A stretch of DNA of 64,000 nucleotides from Poecilobothrus nobilitatus. Taxonomy: Eukaryota; Arthropoda; Insecta; Diptera; Dolichopodidae. Each line of letters opens with the position of its first letter. Within the stretch, counting starts at the first letter, position 1. A model generated the notes under the pieces. The model was not told the origin of the DNA, did not search any database, and saw nothing but the letters and a program-made list of their open reading frames with translations. A program made the translations under genes and the position numbers. The DNA lies in NCBI GenBank assembly GCA_947095535.1, contig OX352774.1, forward strand, positions 209,486,965 to 209,550,964, in the 5' to 3' direction. Shown here one piece after another: positions 1 to 11,400 of this stretch.

Positions 1-350
1 GGAGACAACCCTAATTTTGTAAACAACTATTTCCCTCTAAATTCGAAATCTGCCATATACATAAATAGGCATATTCTGAAAAGATGGCAACTCTGATTTT
101 ATAATATTAACTACAAAATCCCTCCAAATATGGAATCTCGCAAAAATATATACATACACATTTTAGAAAAAGCGTATAACTCTAATTTTCTAAGACACCA
201 TAAATTCCCTCCGAATTATTGTTTCTTATATTTACATTTTTTACAAATATGGCTTTAATTCGTAAAATTTTTGAAAACGATATGATTTTATTTCGCGATT
301 AAGTGTGAATTAAAGCCATTATGACCTTAATTCGTTTGGTTTTAATTCAA
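1..350. mobile_element. Foldback-like element, cut by window start (FB-1)
   Basis: Positions 1-210 hold at least two units of the minisatellite core found in the other foldback elements here, on the minus strand: motifs such as AAAATCCCTCC and AAAAAGCGTATAAC are reverse complements of the core GGAGGGATTTT and GTTATACGCTTTTT. From about 250 to 350 the sequence carries GGCTTTAATTC, GAATTAAAGCC and CCTTAATTCG. This vocabulary matches the terminal repeats of the element at 22751-23697. I read it as core plus right end of a member whose left half lies outside the window. No coding capacity is visible. The exact right border is inferred. Confidence 0.55.
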
Positions 351-546
351 TGCCTCATAAATAATAATAATAATTATAATAAAATTAATAATTATCATTA
401 TTTATATTATTAAGCTACAAAATTTTAATATTTCTTTTGATCTTAAAATATTCAAATGCAAAATTTAATAAATATATATTTAATTTTTTCCTTTCTGTTA
501 TTCTATTCATTATAATTTATAATGGAATATTAATACTTTTTTTTAT

Positions 547-846
547 TCATTTTATATGAGAAAATACTTTATAATATAGGGTTTTCCAATTTGAGTGATA
601 TGATTTCTTTTGAAAAAAAAAGTATGGACCAATGATTCCACCAGACCAAAAACCACACCAAACTGTCAATTTAGGTGAATGTAATGGTTGTTCATAAATA
701 ATTTGTGGATTTTCTGCGCACCAGAATCGACGATTATTACGAGAATAAAATGGCAAAAGCGCACGAAAAATTGCAATTGGAGAACGATTATTTTGATAAT
801 TAAATTGAATAATTTGTAAACATTGTTCTTGCGTATATCTCTCCAT
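547..846 (-). pseudogene. Mariner transposase remnant, two fragments fused in frame
   Basis: Reading the minus strand from the ATG at 846, about 38 residues resemble the N-terminal helix-turn-helix of insect mariner transposases (starting MERYTQEQCLQIIQF, then LLPFYSRNNR). The frame then jumps to a segment of the catalytic domain with ENPQIIYEQPLH and TVWCGFWSGGIIGPYFF, which in intact transposases lies between the first and second catalytic Asp. The region with the first Asp and everything beyond this block are missing, and the reading frame runs through the terminal repeat to a stop just outside. The deletion preserved the frame. No active enzyme is possible; a short DNA-binding peptide is conceivable but there is no evidence for it. 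Confidence 0.8.
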
Positions 847-959
847 GATGAAATTGTAAACATTACTGAATACAATGAAAAAAAAATTATAGATCATGAC
901 ATACTACAAATGGTCGAAATGTCACTTAGAAATCATATCACTCAAATTGGAAAACCCTA
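577..959 (-). mobile_element. Mariner-type MITE (internally deleted)
   Basis: Perfect 32-bp terminal inverted repeats lie at 577-608 and 928-959, beginning TAGGGTTTTCC, and the element is flanked by TA on both sides (575-576 and 960-961). TA target duplication and TIRs of about 30 bp are typical of the Tc1/mariner superfamily. The 383-bp element still contains transposase fragments on the minus strand (547-846), so it appears to be a deletion derivative of an autonomous mariner rather than an unrelated MITE. Identical TIRs suggest it is fairly young. It could only move with a transposase supplied from elsewhere. Confidence 0.9.
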
Positions 960-961
960 TA

Positions 962-2185
962 GATGATATAATATTATAGAATAAGTACAACACTACATAA
1001 ATATTTAAATTATTGAATCAGCAAGTAGAAATAATTGATATAATCATATATACGTACACGTACACGTATACATCTTCAATACAAAGATTTTAAAATTATC
1101 CTAATTGAATAAAAATGTATTCTTAGAATTCAGTAACAGAACTAAAAATGGAAAACTTTGTATAAAAATGGACAAATTTTTAAATAATTATATTATACTT
1201 TTGTTAAATTTGATTTAGGTTGAAAATTCGTAGAAATTATAATACTTATATAATATATTAAGTTAATTTTAGTTTTAAGAAAATAACTATATTAAACAAA
1301 AATTTATCATGTTTTAAACAATGAACATTTAGAAAAGTTAACAAGGTCATACAAAAATAGGAAATAATGTAGGATGTAGTATAAATTGTGTAGAGAACAA
1401 TAGATCGACATCAAAAGGTCGCACTGTCACTTACATTTCTTAAACCACAAAAATCTAATATGTAGTATTAAACGTAAAGTTATATAGTATGAAATATATA
1501 TTTTTTTGTTGTAAGTATCATCATGCTAATAAGTATACAGTAAATGTAATGTAAAATATTTAAAGTAATTTGAACTTTTTATAAAACAATTTGTGCAAAC
1601 TTAATTTTTTCAAGAAACAAATCTCAAAAAAAAAAACCAAAATTACAGAAATGTAAATGTTAATCATATATTCTATACTTCAAAAATTAAAACTTTTAAA
1701 ATGAATATTGTGTACAGGGTGTTCGAAAGCAAAAAATTGTTCAGGTTTTCCCCATTTGAGAAAACATTCTTTTAACAAATTTTCAATGAAGCACAAGATA
1801 ATATTTAATTTTCTCAAGAACACTAAACGATACAGTATAAATGATAATAATATAAGTTACAGCTATGACTTCAATAAGTCAAAAACTGTAATAAAAATCA
1901 TATCTTAATAAGGGTTTTTTATATACAAATTACTGTTATTTAAAAAGAATATTAAAAATGTTAACATTTTTTGACTAAGATTTAGAATTTTTAGATATTA
2001 TTATAAAAACTCATCGTTTTAACTATATATTAATACTTAAACGAACCACCAATGTTCTACAGAGTCGAAAATATTATTATATTTTTAGAAACCTAATAAT
2101 AATAACTTGTTATCTTAGAAACTGTTAATATTTACACTATATTTGGTAGCAAGGGGGATTTGTTTTCAATTAATAAAACTTGTTA
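962..2185. other. A+T-rich non-coding stretch
   Basis: No gene or recognisable element is seen. There is a short alternating stretch of TACGTACACG type near 1048-1066 and an ACAGGGTGTTCG string at about 1714 that can occur at DNA-transposon ends, but I found no partner inverted repeat. Open frames here are short and A+T-driven. Confidence 0.5.
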
Positions 2186-2264
2186 TCTGTGCAGGATTTG
2201 AATCCTCTCTTCCTTGTTTAATAAGCCATGTGCTTAAGCACTAGGCTACCAAGGCCCCCTAGGA
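2186..2264 (-). mobile_element. tRNA-derived SINE fragment, second family (SINE-II)
   Basis: On the minus strand the sequence reads a tRNA-like head: GGGGGCCTTGGTAGCCTAG, TGCTTAAGC (A box region), then GGATTCAAATCC (B box) after normal spacing. The loop between the boxes (CACATGGCTTATTAAACAAGG) differs from the main SINE family of this window, which has GCGTATAAAATACGCTGTAAAC. A similar head fragment lies at 4200-4243, so this looks like a dispersed family rather than a single tRNA gene. The acceptor stem does not pair and no tail is obvious. Confidence 0.6.
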
Positions 2265-4199
2265 CAATTTATTTTTATTCAAAGCTATTTTAATTATATT
2301 GCATATTTTTAGGATGTTTGTTCCCAACACTTCAAATAGTTTGTAACGTTAGTTCTTATTAAACTTTTGATTTGATACTCTATATACATTCAACATCAGT
2401 ATATTTATGATGCTATGCGATATTTTGTAATTGATGAATATATTGCAACTTAAATTTAAATTCAACAGATAACATTTTATGTTAAATCATTTACGTTTTT
2501 AGCAATATTTTTTTTCTTCAATTTAAAAAAATTGGTAAAGATTTATAATCCGTTAAATAATAAGAAAAGAATATAAAATAATACGAAAAAAATATTTAAT
2601 TATTTTAAGAATTCTTTTCTTTGGAGTAAATTCGTTCATATTAGATATATTATGTGTACATATTGTCATTGTTGCTGCTACTGATGTTGTTGGGTAAACA
2701 AATCCAGTTATTTCCTGAAAAAAAAAAATATAGCCATACATAAAACAGAAGGTTGTTATTTGTTAGTCTTTTAATTTTCTTAAAAAAAATAAGTATAAAT
2801 TTGTAACAAATACCAACAGATATGTATTTTCAAAAAATGAAAAGAAAAACAGTCCATAAATTTTGAAATTAAGTATCCAAACCTGTGATAAGAAAATTTT
2901 CTAAAAAAAAAGGTGATGTTAGCACATATTTAGTTATATCTTGCAATACGATTATACCTGTGGCAATTTGTTTTTTTTTTCGTTTTTTTTTATTTTGTAC
3001 TATTCTAAGGTTCAGTAAAAAAAATTTTAAAGAAAAAGAATAAAAAAAAAAGATAAATTCTTTTTATTATTTGTTATAAAGCTTCTTTCTGTCGTAAAAA
3101 ATTAAGACTCCAGTTAAAAAAAAAATGGAATAAAAAATAAAAGAAAAAAAATAACAATTACAAAACAACAACAACAATAGCAGCATCAGTAGCAACATAA
3201 ATGACGATAATAACAAAACATCAACTTTGCACGGAAATCCCAGGTAAAGACCCCATATATGATAAAAATCTTACTAAAATGTTTTGATAGAAAACAAAAT
3301 ACATATCTACATAAAAATAAAAATAAAATTGAAAAAGCAAATTGCTATAGGTACATAAATATATTTATCTCTTTCATTTTGACGTATTTTTTATTTAATT
3401 TTTATTTGAAACTTTTAAAAAGATAAACAACTTTTTTGATATAAAAATGAAATAACAATGAAACAACACGAATACTCTTTAGAAAGAACTTTTTATAAAC
3501 AAGGTCTTCTTAAAAGTTATATTATCGTTACCTTCTTAAATACAATTTACATTATTGTGCACCAAATTTTAATGGTAAAAAAATAAAAGTTACATTTGAA
3601 AAATAATATATCGTATAGATATTTTATTTTCTAATTCAATTTTATAAGAAAGTAAACATTAAATCTAAATTAGTGAATACATTATTTAATTTCTTATAGG
3701 TACATTTTTTTTATAAAAATTTTATATTTAAGAGAAGTTTCAAATGTTCAAATAACATTTAAAAGTTGATTTAAAGTTATAAAAAGTCTGTTTATTCTCC
3801 TCTTAACTTTCCCGTACAACCATATCTGAATAAATTAAGTTTTAAAATGAATAACATTTTTGCATATTAATGTATCTAAAATAAAAAAAAAAAATTAAAA
3901 TACTAAATCAGAAGAATATTTTGAAATCAACAAAAGCTTTTTTTTTAAAGCAACGTCTTATAATGTTTGTCCACATGATTGGTTATCAGACTCTATGAAA
4001 AACTAAATTTATGACACAAAACTAAAAAATTGAATTTCGTTATATTCTAACTAGAAGCATTTTTTAAGTTTTTTTGATAAAAATAACTTGATGAATTTTC
4101 CAAAAATTTGATATAAAATTTAATTTTCTACACAAAACAGATTTAACCGAAGTTCAAATTTCATCTTATTTATTTATTCATATTAATATTACAAATCAC
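2265..4199. other. A+T-rich non-coding stretch
   Basis: Dominated by A and T homopolymers (for example around 2960-3130) and a CAACAACAACAATAGCAGCA-type triplet stretch at about 3165-3195. I see no exon with both splice signals and a sustained frame, and no element with inverted ends. Confidence 0.5.
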
Positions 4200-4243
4200 A
4201 TAGAATAAACCACATACTTAACCACTATGCCACCGAGGCGCCC
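4200..4243 (-). mobile_element. tRNA-like head fragment (SINE-II)
   Basis: Minus strand reads GGGCGCCTCGGTGGCATAGT followed by GGTTAAGTATGTGGTTTATT. This matches the start and A box of the tRNA-derived head at 2186-2264, with the same TTAAG and TGG(C/T)TTATT neighbourhood. The B box region is too decayed to call, so this is a worn fragment. Confidence 0.45.
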
Positions 4244-7200
4244 AAATATCATCTAAATTCCGAATTTCATTTAATATTTTAACACAAGAATAAATTGCAT
4301 ACTTTCTGGTGTTCCGCATTGCATTTGAATTAATAGCATATCAGTTTCTTAAATATTAAATATAATTTACATGTTATTGAATTCCAAAAATTTAGTATTA
4401 AAAGAAGTATGATATAAAACTTCACCATACTATAAGTAATTTCATAAAAAAGAGAAAATACTGTAAGATTATATAATGAAAGACAATAAATTTTTTGTAA
4501 TTTTTTACAAAATAAAAATCTAAAAACGTAACATTACATTGTATATATCTTTTTGGATATATTTACTAAATTATAAATACTTATGTACATACATATATTC
4601 CTTTAATTGCCTTAACAATATTTTATCATATATGAAAGACAAATAAACTGTAAGGTTAAATTAAATCGATAGTTTATTTAAAAGAATGTTTTTACATACC
4701 AAGGAAAAAAGAAAAAGAGAAAACATTTAAGTTGAAATATTTCTTATCCTAACAACTTTAATACCACATTGTTAATTTGATATCAGTTTTATTTTTTATT
4801 TTCTGTTACTTTAAAAGAAAATCGTTAAAAATAATAAATATCCAACATAAAACAAAAAACATTTCTTTTACAAACATAATTTTTTTTTTTTTTTGGGGAA
4901 TATATAAAAGAATAAAACATTTCTAAAAGAATTTGTTGATAAATGTTTATATATATATATATATATACATATATGTATATAATTCTATCAGAATATTTGG
5001 AAAGTTCTTCTAAGTTATCAAACAAATAAGAACAATGAAAAAAAAACTAAGTAACTACAATGAAACATGTGATCGTTTTATAACAAATGTAAAAATTAAA
5101 ATTATTAAAGATATAAGTTATTTTATTAAGTTAAAATCCTAGTTAATATTTTTATTAATTGTCAGCTACTATTGCCTTAATAAATCATTTGCTTTACTTA
5201 AGATAATTTTTTTTAAATATCACTGATCGTCAGTTAAACCAGTTTTGTACTTCATTTCATCTAACTTGGATATTTTGAAATTGTGCCGTATAAGCAACTT
5301 ATATCAGCAAATAATTAACAGCAATGAAATGAAAATTAACTGTTGTTTCCCAGGTGAAACAAAAAGGACATAATTTAAATAATGAACATTTGCAGGGAAT
5401 CTTCAAAATCAACGAAGTCCTATGATTTAATGATCAGACGTGGAGATGCAGCAGCAACTTATTATTGTGGAAAAAAAAAAAACTAAAGATTTCATCAATA
5501 CTTAAGTGACAAATGGTGAAACCAGTAATTTAATGATATTTGAAAAGTTAAATTAGAAAAGTAGCTTTTAGAAAACTTTTACAAAAGTAAAATTTTTGAC
5601 ACTTAAGTATATTGCGAATTATAAAATACATTTTGATTCTTTTTTTTTTTATTGGATAAATCTTAAACCCTAGAATAAAATTAAACTTGAAAATAAATTT
5701 TTTTATTAATATATAAGAGTATATATTTAGTTTATTTTATAAATTTAAGAACTAGTTTTAAAAATAATATTAAAAATATTTATCAATATCATCTTATGAA
5801 TATTTTTAAAACTCTACTAATAGATTATAATTTTATTTTGATTTAGAAATTTTGTAAAATTTTACAGATACTAAAAACCGGTTTAAAAAAAATCTAATAA
5901 TTTCGAATTGAATAAAAAAACTTAAATTTAAAATACTTTAAAAATAAAAATTATTTTAAATTAATAATTCACTAAAAACAAACAAAAAAAAAAAATAAAC
6001 GAAAAACTAATCAACAATAAATTAATATATTTTACAATTCCATCCACATCATATAACGTCTTTCTAATTTACCTTAGAGCAAAATTTTCAAAGTAAATAA
6101 ATTCTACTAATATGTAATGGTATGATTTTTTCTGATATTTTTCTTAATTTTTATTTTTCTATTCTCTCAAATTTTTGTTTTTTTTTCTTTCTCTCTTCTT
6201 GTTTTTTAATTTCATCATTTCCTTAGGACATAAATTTTACAATTTTCATCTTCAATCGTCCTTCATTTCCATCCATTCGTTTAATAATTTGGAACAGGTC
6301 TACAATAAATTTAGAGGAAAAAATGAAAAAAATAAAACTAATAATAAAACATATACAAGGGTATTTATTGGCAAGGAAGCACAGCAAACAAGCAACACAA
6401 GAATAAAAGAAAAGAACATTCAATTTCTTTCAACTTAAGTTTCCGCATTCAAATTACTAATATATTTGAAGTAGAAATAAAAAAAAAGAAAAAACGAAAA
6501 TAATAAAAGAAAAAAATAACCCATAGATATTTAATTTAAAGCTTTCGTTTTCTTGACTCGTTCTTCCTTTTTTTTTTATTTTTTTTTTTTTATTTTTTGC
6601 GTAATTTAAGGAAACGAAATTAAGAAGATATTTCCATTCATGTCACGTCTTTTGATTTGTTGTTTTTCATTTGTGATATTATTCTTCTCTTCTTCAATTT
6701 TTATTTAAAAATAAAAACGATCGACTATCCAAAAATATTTTATTGCCTAATATTAGAATTTTTTTTTATGTATATATATATATTTTTTTTTTTGTCTCAT
6801 TTTCTTATTTTCTTATCGCTTATTCATTTCGTATCTTCTTCTCACTTATAAGCTATTTTGTGTTCATTGTTTAATTTTTTTTTTTTTTTTTTTCCTTTTC
6901 TAGCGAAGAATTATTCCTTCTATCTTGACTTTATCTATGTATAAGCCTAGTATATAAGCGATAATTTAATTTTATCGGATGACTGAATAACATTTTTGCT
7001 ATTTTTAGAATGGAGTGTACATAAAATTAAATTAATTTTCAGATTTATATTTTTTTTTCTTCTTTTTGTTTTTTTTTTTTTTTTTTTATTACAGTTGAAA
7101 TAATGAAGTATCATTTTAATTGAATTTATTTTAAGTTAACGTTTATAAATAGTATATAATATTATATAGATTTAAATAAATAAAACAAAATATGTATAAA

Positions 7201-7344
7201 AAAATAAAATTATATTAATTTTAACACAACAGTTAATGAAAATTAAATTTATACGCTATAAAGTATGCAATAATTAAATAAAAAATTAAATTTTATTATA
7301 TAATTTATTTAATATCATTTTGTTTTTCTTTCTTTTATTTACAG
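4244..7344. other. Non-coding stretch ending in a splice acceptor
   Basis: No gene or transposon is recognised. The stretch is A+T-rich, with a TA microsatellite near 4949-4975 and long poly-T runs at 6565-6600, 6865-6895 and 7050-7090. It ends in a pyrimidine-rich tract and ACAG at 7341-7344, so at least its 3' end is probably an intron of the gene that continues at 7345. The upstream exon was not found and may lie outside the window. Confidence 0.5.
7325..7344 (+). promoter_or_regulatory. 3' splice site of the leader exon
   Basis: TTTTTCTTTCTTTTATTTACAG is a long pyrimidine tract with CAG at its end, directly before a change from T-rich to mixed composition. This is a textbook acceptor and marks 7345 as the likely start of an exon. 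A second, weaker AG (CTCAG) lies at 7386 and would keep the open frame of 7378-8262 free of its upstream stop. Confidence 0.6.
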
Positions 7345-8249
7345 ATCGTTTTCATTGCTAAATGATAATCGATATAATTAGACTCAGCAAGCGTGGCGGG
7401 TTACAAACAATTTAGTGGTGGTGGTGGCCTTTTACCATTAAGGGTTGGAGGTCACCAAATAAGGCCACCCCCTGAAATTAATTTTTATTGTAATATTATA
7501 TTAAAATACGATTCTTCAACAATTAAATTGAAAACAATAAAAATACAAAAAAATTCAATTAATTCATATTTAATAGTATTAGATATAATAAAATTAACAA
7601 TTACATCGATATTAATTATAAAAACAATTAAAACTATTATAATTACAACAACGGCAACATCTATCAATTTAGATATAATCTTTATAATTGAATTTATCAA
7701 TAATAAATATAAAAATTTACTCCTGTCACCACAACAACAACAACAACATCAACAACAGCAACATAAATTATTTAATTGCCATACATTTTATCCTAAAAAA
7801 TATCTTAATAATAATAAAAATAATAGTAATAATAAATATAATCATTATAATATTAATAATAAATTAATATTAATTGAATTAAAATTAAAAAAATTATTAA
7901 ATAATATAGAATTTATTAATAAAAATTATTTTCAATACAATAAAATTATAAAATTTCATAAAAATTTCATATTTGAAAACTTTCAATATATTAAGTGTTT
8001 ATTAATAATAATTAATATTATAATAATTCATTTAATTAAAATATTAATAATAATTAAAAATCATAAATACTTTATAAATATTTATAAAATTTATCATTTA
8101 AATAATTATAAAACTTGTTATTTATTTAATAATAATAAAATTAACAATAATAATAATAATAGTGTTATTTTAATTAAAAATAATAATAATTTAAATACAT
8201 TAAATAAGAGTGGTGAAAAGTGTAGTAAATTAATAAAAAATAAATTGAA
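7345..8249 (+). other. Probable 5' leader (5' UTR) of the DPP-like gene
   Basis: The region lies between a strong acceptor (7344) and the initiator ATG at 8250, and no splice site is needed in between. After the ATG near 7362, I find no ATG in any of the three frames up to 8249, although CAT is frequent and an A+T-rich stretch this long should hold several. Lack of upstream ATGs is what a translated mRNA leader would show. The ATG at 7362 opens only a short frame ending with the TAG near 7413. A polyglutamine-like CAA run lies at about 7729-7763, followed by AAT triplet runs. The exon may instead include coding sequence (see 7378-8265). Confidence 0.5.
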
Positions 8250-8265
8250 ATGCATGCAAATGTGA
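7378..8265 (+). other. Long stop-free frame without ATG
   Basis: One frame stays open from just after TAA at 7375-7377 to TGA at 8263-8265, about 295 codons, in DNA where a stop is expected roughly every ten codons. It contains no Met codon until its last four codons. The first part reads VAGYKQFSGGGGLLPLRVGG and then HQIRPPPE, which looks like real protein. The rest is Asn/Ile/Lys-rich with a Gln/His run (PQQQQQHQQQQH). It is in a different frame from the DPP-like protein, overlaps its ATG, and cannot be joined to it without a frameshift or unseen splice, because the DPP frame has a TAA at 8241. It could be an N-terminal extension read from an upstream exon through the CTCAG at 7386, a separate product, or an accident of composition. 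Confidence 0.35.
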
Positions 8266-8461
8266 CTTCGGATCGTGGTGGAGGTGGTGGCGGTGGTTCA
8301 TGGCGTTTACCACCCGATGAAACATTACAAGTACAAGATCCAAAATCAAAAAATGATGATGAATTTGGTGATGAAGGACATAATTGGAGTAGTATTGTAT
8401 TATCATTATTAGTTATTGGTGTTGTAATAGCTGGTATTGTTACAGCTATTTATATATTAGG
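8250..8461 (+). CDS. DPP-like exon 1: start, cytoplasmic tail, membrane anchor
   Basis: Starts at ATG 8250 (context TTGAAATGC, G at -3; in-frame TAA at 8241-8243 just upstream). It encodes MHANVTSDRGGGGGGGSW, an acidic stretch, then the membrane segment at residues 46-70. The donor is GTAGGT at 8462, splitting the Gly-71 codon after its second base. Reading through would hit a stop immediately (TAG at 8463). The following intron is only 94 bp and ends in a T-rich tract and GTAG at 8555. Confidence 0.87.
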
Positions 8462-11400
8462 GTAGGTTTAAAATTTTAAAAAGTACATATTATAAAATAT
8501 ATATTTTAAAATTATATTTGATCTAATTTTACTTCTAAATTTTTTTTTTTCGTAGATACGTTGATGAATTATTATATTGGTCTGGTAGACGTATGATATT
8601 AGATGAATATTTACAAGGTGAAATAGTACCAAAACGTTTAGAACCGACATGGGTAACAACAACAAAATATATATTTCAATCAGATGACGGTGGTTTAGCT
8701 GTATTGGACACTGCCAAAATTTCTGTTTCAAATTTAGTTACAAATCATACATTAAGACAATTAAATGTTATGGGTTATCATGTATCGTATGATTTAAAAT
8801 ATGTTTTATTTAAGCATAATGTTAAAAAAGTAAGTTTTTGTTTTTTTTTTTCTTAAAGACTATATTTTTATACAAATATCCCTAAAATTACTATATATAT
8901 TATATATATATATATAAAATTTAAATAGTATTTTATTTAAATTAAATGACATTAAAGAAAATAATATTATTTATTATATTTTTATATAAAAGTAAATTTA
9001 AAAATTTTAATTAAAATCGATATAAAGAAAGAAAATATTTGATTAATGAAGTCATTCGTTAAAGTAATATACCTACTCACCTTCAAATTTAAATACCAAA
9101 TATTCCAAATAAAAAAAAAAAAAAAACAAAAACCTAATAAAAATAAAAATCAAATTAGTAGATATAAAAATAATTAATTCTGTTAACAAATCTAACAGCA
9201 ATTACATTAAATTTATTACCCTTAACCTAGATTCTGTTCTGTTTTTTTTTTTTTATAAATTTCTAATATCCTGATTAAATTGTAATAAACGTACATGAAG
9301 TAAATCAATGTTTTAATATATCGTTACAAAATATAGGACAAATAAACTATACTGTAATATATAGCTAACAGTTACTTTTCAAGGTTATTAACAAATTAGC
9401 ACGTGTTGGCAAAAAAAAAAAGAAAAAAAACTCCAAACAAAGAAGTAAAACTAAACGTTTTTTTGTTCAGTTTTTTTTTCTCTAATTTCAATAACTTCTT
9501 AACTTTAATTAGAAAATTTTCTTTAGAAAAAATTAAAAATCAAAATAAAAATTCATTCAAAAGTTTTTACCTACAATTTTACTTTTATTTCTACTCATTT
9601 TAATGTAATGAAATTCTTAAATCAGTTATCAATTTCTTTCTCTGTCCATATTTTCTTTCATTTTTGTTTTTTTTTTTATATATATATATATAAATTGCGT
9701 GATTTACAAATTTAACCAAAAGTAAAAATAAGAAAAAATTAAAAGAAAAACGCAAATTTTAATCACGCACAACGAAAACTATGAAGAGTAAATTCCTGTT
9801 TTTGTTTTTTTTTTTTATATAAAACAAAAATTCATTGTTGTTTCATTTTTGTTCGTTCCGCATCAATTGTTTACTTAATACATTTTAGTTTCATATAAAA
9901 CGCCTAAAAGTATGACGCTTATGTTAATTTTACAATTTTATATTTTATTTATTTTTTGTTTTTTTTGTTTGTATTTTTGTATCTTTCATTTTTTTTTTTT
10001 TTTTTTTGATATTTTGTTAGTATTCAACTTCCGTCTAAATTTTTACAGCTTAAATTTTTGTTAACATAATTTTTCACCATAAAATTGAAATTTTATTATT
10101 TTATGAAATTTTTCTTTTATAGGGAAAAAATAAAAAATGAAAATTGGTTTTTGTAGAAATGTTTAGGTTTATTGAATGGGAGCGCTACGAATGCTCGTAT
10201 ATCAAAAACTCGTTTTATCGTATCTCAAAATCTCGTTTTTTAAAATTTCGTTTTTTATAAATATCGGTAAATCTCTTTTTTGTTTAGAAAATACAGAAAA
10301 AATAAGAAATTGTAATTATGTTAATTTTTATTGAATAATAATAGGAGGAATTTTAGAGTTGGATTCAAAATCAAAGTTTTATGCTTTTTTCAGAATATTT
10401 ATATATATGTATATTTATTTATATGTAAGATTGTGGATTAGAAAATATTTTAGAGTTTTAATTCTAAATTCGGGTTGCCGCTTTTCTAAAATATTTGTAT
10501 ATATGAACGTGGGATTCTTAATTAGGCTGAATTTTAGAGTTGAATTTGAAATCAAAGTATTCTCTTTTTCCAAAAGTATTTATGTATATGTACATGTGAG
10601 ATTGTGAATTAGGAAAGATTTTAGAATTGGGTTCAAAATCCGGGTTCCCGCTTTTTCCAGAATATTTATATATAAGTGTATGTGATATTATGTATTAGGA
10701 GTGATTTTAGAGTTGGATCCAAAAGCAGGGTTCCAATAATTTGTTCAGCGGGAATTTGCTACTTCAAAGGATACTTGTAAACTGTATGAACAAAAAATTA
10801 GGAGGTATTTTAGAGTTTAAATATACGACCTCACATGTACATATCTTTCTTATTAAAATTGTGCTAAAAATAACAAAAAATTAAAAAAAAGCCAAAAAAA
10901 ACACGACATTTTAAGAAACGAGATTTTGATAAAACGAAATTTTTAGAAACGAGATTTTGAAAAACGAGATTTTGAGATACGAGCATTTGTACCTAACCCC
11001 CTTTTTTGAACATGCAATTCCTTAAAAAAATTGAATAATGAATAAAACTACGATTATATAAATCGTAGGTAAAGTTTTTAAAAAAAAAATTAAAAAAAAC
11101 GGCAACTCATAAACTTTTGAATTTACTTTTGCTCAGAATATTTGCATAATTATTTTGCTTATAAAAGAGGTTGTTTACTTAAAAACCTGTTTTTTTTCAC
11201 CTAAAAAAAGGTATGTACCTATAAGGAGATATCGACTTGAAAACTTGAAGTGAAATTTAGATGTGCATATTTTTAATAGTCGGATGGTATGAATGAAAAG
11301 ATATCTACTTGAAAATTAAAAGTGAGATTTGGATGAGCATATTTTTAACAATATTTTTAACATATTTTTAACAAGCGATAAGCAAATTTTTAACAAATAC

